From Methanomassiliicoccaceae archaeon UBA404 (lineage in GTDB: Archaea; Thermoplasmatota; Thermoplasmata; Methanomassiliicoccales; Methanomethylophilaceae), in assembly GCA_002498605.1 (NCBI GenBank), contig DAHY01000044.1, positions 2,118 through 10,159 on the forward strand: 8,042 bases of DNA, read 5' to 3'. Of this stretch, positions 1 to 5,155 are shown piece by piece. Below the pieces are notes generated by a model. The model was not told where the DNA came from, searched no databases, and was given only the letters and a program-made list of their open reading frames with translations. The translations under genes were made by a program, and so were the position numbers. Position 1 is the first letter of the stretch. Each line of letters opens with the position of its first letter.

Positions 1-111
1 AAATATCACGAAGTAAAAATGTTTGAAAACAGAAAAATGAAACACATGGAATCCCTCCGGTTTGAAACAGCGGCATAATATAATTTTCACTGCATCCGAC
101 AGATAATTTTT

Positions 112-723
112 TCATGCGAATATTATAGCCAGCCTCAGAGTGAATTGTTCTCTTTTGCAATCTATTTCGATTATGACATCACGATCGTATTCCATGAAAA
201 CCAGTGAATCGACTTTGTTCTGCGGTATCAACCGATTACCGTTTAAGTATGCTTCGGATGCCGCTGAATAGTATACTACGCCTGTGGACGCAACAGAACC
301 CGGGGTGTTTTTGTTATCGGCATAATAAATCCAGTCACTGTCGCCATCGAATTTCATATCAAAACTCAGGTATGTTAAAATAGTAAGCACAGACGGTCTT
401 TCGACCATTATAACGAATTTACTGTTTGCGGGTACTGAGAATTGAAAGACTTCTTTATCCTGAGTACCGGGCAATAAATCGTTTCCGGCACTGGGGCTGT
501 GTATCCAGAATCCGGGGTGTCCTCCAAACTTGTCGGAATCATCGGGCCTTGTTTCCATCGGTATATCAGACGGGAGATCTATGCCCCCGGTCGTGGATGG
601 TTCCAATTCAACAATATTGTTTTGAATGATTACTGTACTGTTAAGACTGCTCAAAGCGACAGGCACCGCTATCATAGAAAATACAATGAATGTACTGATA
701 AGGGCCGAAGTTCTTTGTTTCAT
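112..723 (-). CDS. Hypothetical secreted or membrane-anchored protein
   Basis: I do not recognise this 203-residue protein. It opens with a short basic stretch (Lys2, Arg4) followed by a hydrophobic segment at about residues 8-26, which reads as a signal peptide or N-terminal anchor; a cleavage site around residues 24-26 (ALS-S) is possible. Residues 35-90 are polar and rich in Pro, Asp and Gly, and residues 92-203 alternate hydrophobic and polar residues as in a beta-rich extracellular domain. There is a single cysteine near residue 190, so no internal disulfide is expected. The ATG at 721-723 is preceded by a TATA-like element centred about 26 bases upstream and lacks a clear Shine-Dalgarno site, which fits a leaderless transcript. 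The gene diverges from the membrane-protein gene at 913. The open frame, signal-like start and promoter spacing make it a credible gene; its function is unknown. Confidence 0.72.
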   Translation of the reverse strand: MKQRTSALISTFIVFSMIAVPVALSSLNSTVIIQNNIVELEPSTTGGIDLPSDIPMETRPDDSDKFGGHPGFWIHSPSAGNDLLPGTQDKEVFQFSVPANSKFVIMVERPSVLTILTYLSFDMKFDGDSDWIYYADNKNTPGSVASTGVVYYSAASEAYLNGNRLIPQNKVDSLVFMEYDRDVIIEIDCKREQFTLRLAIIFA

Positions 724-744
724 ACCATCCCGTCGAGTAATCTC

Positions 745-754
745 TTCTTAAAGC
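745..754 (-). promoter_or_regulatory. TATA-like element for the secreted-protein gene
   Basis: On the minus strand this reads GCTTTAAGAA. Its centre is about 26 bases before the ATG at 723, the usual distance from an archaeal TATA box to the transcription start, so the transcript may begin at or next to the start codon. The assignment rests on spacing and AT content only. Confidence 0.4.
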
Positions 755-880
755 ATCACATACTTTGTACGGACCGTTAAAGTCAGAATATATGATAATT
801 TTGGATAGTCATTTTATAAAAATAAACAAAAAATCTGTCTTTTATTTTTCTTCAGCTTTAAAATTGGTTTTTCAGTCAGT

Positions 881-888
881 AATATATA
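881..888 (+). promoter_or_regulatory. TATA box for the small membrane-protein gene
   Basis: The sequence AATATATA lies about 28 bases (centre to codon) upstream of the ATG at 913. This is the archaeal TATA-to-start spacing expected for a leaderless transcript. It also argues against the in-frame GTG at 892 as start, because that codon sits only a few bases after the TATA box and would lie upstream of the RNA start. The surrounding 784-890 region is very AT-rich and holds no gene that I can see. Confidence 0.5.
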
Positions 889-912
889 GTCGTGTACAAA
901 ATTACAATATTA

Positions 913-1323
913 ATGAGGAGGCATAGAGTCAACTATGAATCGATTGAAGGAGTTTGGCTCTTTTATATCGGAATCAGCCTGTTGGGACTGTCATTGCTCT
1001 ACATGTTATTTTTTGCATCGAAGTGGCCCTATCCTTTGCGGCCGTTTCTTGCTTTGATTCTGAGTTTTCTGCTCAGCGGGGGCATTATGTGCTATGGGCA
1101 CCTGTATAATGAAGAGGAACTCCAGGTCCGAAAAACCTTTATCACCGTCGGATTGGGGGCTTATATTCTGTGGTATGTGCTGTACGTGAGAGCCACCATA
1201 TATTGCAATGCGGGATTGGCTTATCATACGGGCCTTGCCGTACTGCTGATTTTTTCCTTAAGTTTTATTATCTATTCTCTGGCGGTTAAAGGAAATAAAG
1301 TTCCGAACCTGCGCATTAAATAA
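913..1323 (+). CDS. Hypothetical four-helix membrane protein
   Basis: I do not recognise this protein of 136 residues from the ATG at 913 (143 from the upstream GTG at 892). After a basic N-terminus (Arg-Arg-His-Arg) it shows four hydrophobic segments, at about residues 14-36, 43-62, 75-94 and 103-124, and ends in a basic tail (Lys-Gly-Asn-Lys ... Arg-Ile-Lys). Short loops between helices 1-2 (Lys-Trp-Pro-Tyr-Pro) and 2-3 (acidic Glu-Glu-Glu) separate them. It is therefore a small integral membrane protein with no soluble domain. The ATG is preferred because a TATA box ends 24 bases upstream of it and no Shine-Dalgarno site precedes either candidate. The gene is divergent from the secreted-protein gene at 723 and convergent with the radical SAM gene ending at 1415. 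Function cannot be inferred. Confidence 0.72.
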   Translation: MRRHRVNYESIEGVWLFYIGISLLGLSLLYMLFFASKWPYPLRPFLALILSFLLSGGIMCYGHLYNEEELQVRKTFITVGLGAYILWYVLYVRATIYCNAGLAYHTGLAVLLIFSLSFIIYSLAVKGNKVPNLRIK

Positions 1324-1414
1324 ATTTGAATTTTGATGTTTGATGCGGATGCTGTCCGTTAAGCGTTTAATCAAAGACGGCCCGTGTTGTTCACGATAAG
1401 GAAACGGGAAGAAT
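1324..1414. terminator. Convergent spacer with weak terminator signals
   Basis: This 91-base spacer lies between the stop codons of two convergent genes. On the plus strand it begins with T-rich runs (TTTGAATTTTGATGTTTGAT at 1324-1343), which could end the membrane-protein transcript in the archaeal manner. On the minus strand the radical SAM gene is followed by a 5-bp inverted repeat (CCCGT at 1381-1385 with ACGGG at 1404-1408) and an overlapping 4-bp hairpin (1383-1386 with 1392-1395). Both stems are short, so termination here is inferred. Confidence 0.3.
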
Positions 1415-2203
1415 TTATTCGAACACGTCGGTTACTTCCAATCCCGAGCTCTCGGCGATACGGCGTATCTTTTCCAGAGCTTTGTCCGACCCTTTTATGC
1501 CCATGCGTTGAAGCCTTTCGGTCATTTTGGGCCGCAGATTCAAACGATCCAAACTCATATGTTCCGTTCCGGTTGATAATATCGCTTCGACGAACTCTTT
1601 TTCGTTCCCTTCCAAAGAACCGAGGATCGGACCGACCAATGCGTAAGTTTTAATGCCGGCATCCGTCAGTTCTTTCAGAGTTTTCAGTCTTCTTTCCGGA
1701 AGAGGGGCTCCGGGTTCGGTGATGCGGGAGATTCTGTCGTCGAGAGTAGTAATGGTGATTCCGACTTCGCTGTCCATTTGAGAAATCAGATCCAAATCTC
1801 TCAGAATCAGATCTGATTTTGTATGTATGTGTATTTTTGAATTTCCCGCTTTCAGAACTTCCAGGCACTGACGGGTAAGCATGAATCTTTTTTCGGCGTA
1901 TTGGTACGGATCCGTCACGGTGCCGATTCCCACTACTCCCCGTACATTCACCAGCTCTTTGGCGAGTCTGTCCGCAATATTGCTGCGTACGCGCACGATT
2001 CTCCACTCCTTCCATTCGGAATGGGTTACTTCCGGCGCATAGCAGTACACGCAACCGTGTTCGCATCCGCCGTAAGGGTTCAATGCGTAATCCATATCCG
2101 GCAGCTTTGACGGAGACAGCGCACGTCTGCATTTTACGGTTTCAAAAATTCCGTCCCATTCTTCCGGAGACGTGAAGTTGAGAAGGTCAGTAATAGTCCT
2201 CAA
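1415..2203 (-). CDS. Radical SAM protein, SPL/DNA repair photolyase-like (COG1533)
   Basis: This 262-residue protein has the radical SAM cluster motif CX3CX2C at Cys47, Cys51 and Cys54, in the context NPYGGCEHGCVYCYAPE that typifies the SPL-like/Rv2578c group. The remainder follows the family order: GTVTDPYQ at about 95-101, a strand ending HTKSDL near 127-132, a Glu-Pro-Gly-Ala-Pro segment near 163-167 and ALVGPILG near 188-195. Family members use a [4Fe-4S] cluster to cleave S-adenosylmethionine; the substrate of this subgroup is not established, and similarity to spore photoproduct lyase does not prove that activity. The start is TTG at 2201-2203. It is the only ATG, GTG or TTG ahead of the conserved LPDMDYALNPY stretch apart from an internal Met37, which would cut into that stretch. 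The gene overlaps the end of nre by 17 bases, which points to co-expression. An AGGAGG ends one base before the TTG, unusually close. Confidence 0.9.
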   Translation of the reverse strand: MRTITDLLNFTSPEEWDGIFETVKCRRALSPSKLPDMDYALNPYGGCEHGCVYCYAPEVTHSEWKEWRIVRVRSNIADRLAKELVNVRGVVGIGTVTDPYQYAEKRFMLTRQCLEVLKAGNSKIHIHTKSDLILRDLDLISQMDSEVGITITTLDDRISRITEPGAPLPERRLKTLKELTDAGIKTYALVGPILGSLEGNEKEFVEAILSTGTEHMSLDRLNLRPKMTERLQRMGIKGSDKALEKIRRIAESSGLEVTDVFE

Positions 2204-3461
2204 TCCTCCTCTGGGTGTACCAATCCTTCAGTACCCCGGAATTCTGCACCCATGTTTCCTTCGGTATTTCCATAACCGAATCCACATGATCCATGGCTTT
2301 GCTCAACGTATCGTAGGTGTACGGCTTTGTCTTCAGTGCCTCGCGTACATTTTCCCGCACGTTCCATACGCCGACCGGCATAACGTAACCCGGGTGCGCT
2401 TCTCTGAAAATCACGACGCCTGCAGTGCGACGTTCCTCCGTCAGCCGTTCGTTTACGGCCATGCGGGCGGCATAATAACAACCGCCGATCTGAGCATATT
2501 CTTTGCGGCCGTCGAAAAATTCATGGTCGCTTATGATGTCTATCCCCCTTCCGGTGGGATTCCAGGTGGTGTTGGGATACCAGGCTTCGATCAGTTCGTA
2601 TCTCCAGGTGCACGGCATCATCAGAATGCACCATCTGTTGTCCAGCTGTTCCCATTGGTATATTCTGTACTCGTCGATGGTGCCGAAGAATTTGGTGTTG
2701 CTCAGCAAATCTTTGCCGATGATATCGTCCACCGCCGTGATGGACCATCTGGTGGGTACGAATCTGCGTCTTTTGCCGACGCCCATGGTGCCTACGGAAA
2801 AGGCCTTCTCTATTTCGGATATCAACGTGCCGTTTCGGTAAGATTCTATAACCGCATCGGTGGCTTTCATGTCCGTATCGTAAAAACTTTTTTCAAGATT
2901 CTTTTCGAATCTTCCGGATTCTTTCTTCATTGAAGTCAGTCTCGCCGACGGTCCGAAGGGTTGCACTTCGTCATCCAGTATCAAACGTCCCCGGGGTTTG
3001 GTTGAAAATTCGGCTTCGATGTCCAGAGGACGTTCGGTAAGAGCGATTTCCTGAATATCGTCGACCACCCGGCCCGCGGACTCAAAATCGTAGGCGTTGA
3101 TTCTTACCTTCCCTCTTACCAGTTTGAATCTGAAATCCACGATATCGTCAATGCTTTTTCCCATCCACATTTCGGGTTTGTCCATTATTGAAGTGTCCCC
3201 GAATTCCGGAGGTATAAGCGGGCCGACATCGACTTTGGGGTAACCGTAACGCCCTACGAACACGGACGGCGGACTGGAACCCGCCAGATCCTTTGTGTCT
3301 ATCATGGGCATGGTTTTTTGATGAGAATAAAATTTGATCATCAGGGGACATCTGTCTTTGCCGCACAGTCTGCGGGATCCTTTGCATATCGAACACAGTC
3401 CCGACTTTATTTCGGTGTTTTTGCTGATTGCCGAAACATCGGCAAGTGTCTGTTGTCTCAT
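2187..3461 (-). CDS. nreA: Nre family archaeal DNA repair protein with C-terminal PIP box
   Basis: This 424-residue protein matches the archaeal Nre family, in which Haloferax NreA has been linked to tolerance of DNA damage and to PCNA. Near the N-terminus a Cys4 knuckle (Cys23, Cys26, Cys33, Cys38; CX2CX6CX4C) probably binds zinc. Conserved family segments follow: FVGRYGYPKVDVGPL at about 68-82, a serine/threonine- and aspartate-rich region to 170, KRRRFVPTRWSITAVDD at 230-246, and GGCYYAARMAVNERL at 326-340. The last eight residues are Q417-R-R-I-E-D-Y-Y424, an exact PCNA-interacting (PIP) motif, Q-x-x-h-x-x-a-a, at the extreme C-terminus. The ATG overlaps the larB stop in an ATGA junction (3458-3461), with a GGAAGGTC about 9 bases upstream as a possible ribosome site. 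The end overlaps the radical SAM gene. The family assignment is strong; the biochemical activity of Nre proteins is not settled. I use nreA by family; NreB-type paralogues exist. Confidence 0.92.
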   Translation of the reverse strand: MRQQTLADVSAISKNTEIKSGLCSICKGSRRLCGKDRCPLMIKFYSHQKTMPMIDTKDLAGSSPPSVFVGRYGYPKVDVGPLIPPEFGDTSIMDKPEMWMGKSIDDIVDFRFKLVRGKVRINAYDFESAGRVVDDIQEIALTERPLDIEAEFSTKPRGRLILDDEVQPFGPSARLTSMKKESGRFEKNLEKSFYDTDMKATDAVIESYRNGTLISEIEKAFSVGTMGVGKRRRFVPTRWSITAVDDIIGKDLLSNTKFFGTIDEYRIYQWEQLDNRWCILMMPCTWRYELIEAWYPNTTWNPTGRGIDIISDHEFFDGRKEYAQIGGCYYAARMAVNERLTEERRTAGVVIFREAHPGYVMPVGVWNVRENVREALKTKPYTYDTLSKAMDHVDSVMEIPKETWVQNSGVLKDWYTQRRIEDYY

Positions 3462-4204
3462 CTCTTATTTGACCTTCCTTTGGAAATCATTGCCGCCACC
3501 GCCCCGGCTCCGATTCCGTTGTCTATGTTTACCACGCTGAGACCGGGAGAACAGGATTGCAACATTCCCATGAGCGCTGCGGTTCCATCTCCGCCGAAAC
3601 CGTAACCCGTGGATGCGGGAACCCCTATGACGGGAACCGGGGACAGGGAAGATATCAGTGTCGGCAAGGCTCCTTCCATTCCGGCGACAACCACCACCGA
3701 AGCAACATTGTTATCGATTATTTCTTTCATCGGTTCTATGAGTCTGTGAAGTCCGGACACTCCTATGTCGTAATATTCCAAACAGGGACAGCCCATCATT
3801 CTGGCCATAAGCACGGCTTCCCCCGCAACGGGGATGTCGGAGGTTCCTGCGGTCACCACCGCGACGGGATTGTATATTTCCTTGGGAAAACCCCCGAGGG
3901 TTATGCATCCGAACTCTTCAAAAAATTTTATGTTTTTCAAGTTTTTCACAAGTTCGAAATGATTCCGGGTTGCACCCGAAACAAGTACTTTTCCGGTTGA
4001 CGAACCGAGAATCTTCGCCACGGTCTCGGGAGTTTTTTTCCTGGCGTACACAACTTCGGGAACGCCTTTCCTGATCTGTCTGCCGAGATCCATGTTGATT
4101 CCGTTGCCGAGGGATTCCACGTAATCGGTACGCAAAGCCTTCTCTGCCTCTTCAACGCTTATCTTTCCCCCTCTGTACAGTTCGAGGACCTCTCTTATGT
4201 CCAT
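3458..4204 (-). CDS. larB: Nickel-pincer cofactor biosynthesis protein LarB
   Basis: LarB carboxylates the pyridinium ring of nicotinic acid adenine dinucleotide and hydrolyses it to pyridinium-3,5-dicarboxylate mononucleotide plus AMP, the first step towards the nickel-pincer nucleotide cofactor. The protein is 248 residues from the ATG at 4204. An N-terminal helical region (MDIREVLELYRGGKISVEEA) leads to a PurE-like domain with GTSDIPVAGEA, GCPCLEYYDIGVSGLHRL, VVVVAGMEGALP, and GYGFGGDGTAAL followed by MLQSCSPGLSVVNIDNG. The Cys in MLQSC (residue 218) corresponds to the catalytic Cys221 of the Lactobacillus plantarum enzyme, as I recall it. An in-frame ATG 11 codons upstream (4237) is rejected: its extra residues are hydrophobic and not typical of the family, and it would run into the larE promoter. 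larB diverges from larE and overlaps nre by four bases. Length and motifs are complete. Confidence 0.94.
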   Translation of the reverse strand: MDIREVLELYRGGKISVEEAEKALRTDYVESLGNGINMDLGRQIRKGVPEVVYARKKTPETVAKILGSSTGKVLVSGATRNHFELVKNLKNIKFFEEFGCITLGGFPKEIYNPVAVVTAGTSDIPVAGEAVLMARMMGCPCLEYYDIGVSGLHRLIEPMKEIIDNNVASVVVVAGMEGALPTLISSLSPVPVIGVPASTGYGFGGDGTAALMGMLQSCSPGLSVVNIDNGIGAGAVAAMISKGRSNKR

Positions 4205-4256
4205 AACCCTGTGTATGATGATAAGGATTAAAGACATTCGCGGAAATGTGAATGAT
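4205..4256. promoter_or_regulatory. Divergent larB-larE promoter region
   Basis: Only about 52 bases separate the preferred starts of larB (4204, minus) and larE (4257, plus). The AT-rich stretch GGATTAAAG (4225-4233) is centred about 25 bases from the larB start and 28 from the larE start. A single near-symmetric TATA-like element could therefore serve both directions and give leaderless transcripts. Neither start has a convincing Shine-Dalgarno site. The spacing is seen; promoter use is inferred. Confidence 0.35.
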
Positions 4257-5021
4257 ATGAGGGGTTTCGACAGGGTTTGCGAATCTTTGAAGAATCTTGA
4301 GTCCGCTGTGTTGGCTTTCTCCGGCGGTTTCGACAGTTCTTACCTTGCGGAAGCCTGCGTTCTGTCGCTGAAACAGACGTATGCGGTGTTTGTGGATATG
4401 CCCGTGATCAGCGAAAGACAAAGAATCGAAGCCGAAAGAATAGCCGATGCCCTGGGAATATCTTTGGTTGTGGTTAAGTTAGGATGGGATGACCTTTCCG
4501 AGATGAAATCAAACGATGAAAAAAGATGTTATTTCTGTAAAAAAGCAATCTATGACGAAGTAAAGTCGGTCGCAAAAGATTTCGGAATAGATACCGTTGT
4601 TTGCGGAGACAATTACGACGATCTCCGTGACGACAGACCGGGAAAAATCGCCTCTTCCGAAGCCGGCGTGATAAGTCCTTTGGAAGATTTGAAAATATCA
4701 CGGAAAGAGATTGTCGATCACGTCAAATCAAAATCCTGGTCCGAAGGAATGATTAAAGATACCTGTCTGGCCACAAGAATACCCGAACATACCGTTATTA
4801 CCGACGGGTGTTTGAAAGAAATCGAAGAAATCGAAGAAATCATACGGAACACCGTCGGAATTTCCCTTGTGAGATTCAGACACCGCGGTAACTGGGGATT
4901 GATTCAGACCCTTCCGGAAGACATTCCGAAACTGATGGAAAAACTGCCCGAATTGGAATCGGAAATTAAGAAAAAGGAGTTATCCTTCAGGGTTGACCCC
5001 GAAGGATATAAAGGTTTTTAA
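4257..5021 (+). CDS. larE: ATP-dependent sulfur transferase LarE (cluster-type)
   Basis: LarE is a PP-loop (N-type ATP pyrophosphatase) protein that adenylates the carboxylates of the LarB product and replaces them with thiocarboxylates, giving the dithiolated nucleotide that LarC loads with nickel. From the ATG at 4257 it has 254 residues. The PP-loop AFSGGFDSS lies at 20-28, RCYFCKK at 90-96, CGDNYDDLRDDRPG at 116-129 and DTCLATRIPEHT at 168-179. Cys170 aligns with Cys176 of L. plantarum LarE, the sacrificial sulfur donor. Cys91 and Cys94 are also present, and this three-cysteine set is the pattern of LarE proteins that carry an iron-sulfur cluster instead of destroying their own cysteine. 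The start was chosen because family members begin about 20 residues before the PP-loop. In-frame ATGs at 4197, 4215 and 4218 exist, and the first would overlap larB. Ends at TAA 5019-5021. Confidence 0.93.
   Translation: MRGFDRVCESLKNLESAVLAFSGGFDSSYLAEACVLSLKQTYAVFVDMPVISERQRIEAERIADALGISLVVVKLGWDDLSEMKSNDEKRCYFCKKAIYDEVKSVAKDFGIDTVVCGDNYDDLRDDRPGKIASSEAGVISPLEDLKISRKEIVDHVKSKSWSEGMIKDTCLATRIPEHTVITDGCLKEIEEIEEIIRNTVGISLVRFRHRGNWGLIQTLPEDIPKLMEKLPELESEIKKKELSFRVDPEGYKGF
4818..4841 (+). repeat. Short in-gene tandem repeat (9-base unit)
   Basis: The unit GAAATCGAA is repeated two and two-thirds times inside larE and encodes a Glu-Ile-Glu helical stretch. It keeps the frame, so it could vary by three residues without breaking the gene. 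Confidence 0.6.
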
Positions 5022-5064
5022 AGCAGGAAAAGGACAGTGTCCATGCAAGGGATATCCTGCTTTT
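5020..5064 (+). terminator. Terminator-like hairpin after larE
   Basis: A 9-bp inverted repeat (AAAGCAGGA at 5020-5028 with TCCTGCTTT at 5055-5063) starts on the larE stop codon and is followed by a short T run. Inside it sits a second hairpin, GGACAGTGTCC at 5032-5042. Together with the T run just before the stop codon (5015-5019) this resembles a transcription terminator for larE. It lies between convergent genes, so it could also limit read-through from the ppk-ppx side. Confidence 0.5.
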
Positions 5065-5155
5065 GTAGACCTCGTGATAACATACCGTGATTTAATGATT
5101 CTGTTAATCGCCGTGAAGTTTATCACTGCGGACCGGTGCCGGAAACATCGGGAAC
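5065..5155. other. Rest of the larE-ppx convergent spacer
   Basis: No gene is evident here. The only structure is a 7-bp inverted repeat, GTGATAA (5074-5080) with TTATCAC (5120-5126), separated by 39 bases. It may act as a weak terminator or mRNA 3' structure for ppx, or be chance. I see no tRNA or known RNA fold. Confidence 0.25.

Noticed and set aside
892..912. GTG at 892 as start of the membrane protein
   Set aside because: The TATA box at 881-888 ends only three bases before it, so the transcript would begin after this codon; ATG 913 fits.
1415..2203. Calling the radical SAM protein a true spore photoproduct lyase
   Set aside because: It shares the family fold and cluster motif, but the context is archaeal and nothing in the sequence shows thymine-dimer specificity.
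2172..2933. 253-codon open frame on the plus strand opposite nre
   Set aside because: It lies antisense to a clear Nre gene and shows no recognisable domain; its composition is that of a shadow frame.
4205..4237. Eleven extra N-terminal residues for LarB
   Set aside because: The extra residues are a hydrophobic run not typical of LarB, and the MDIREVLE start fits the family length.
4197..4256. Longer N-terminus for LarE (starts at 4197, 4215 or 4218)
   Set aside because: Family members start about 20 residues before the PP-loop, and the 4197 start would overlap the first codons of the divergent larB.
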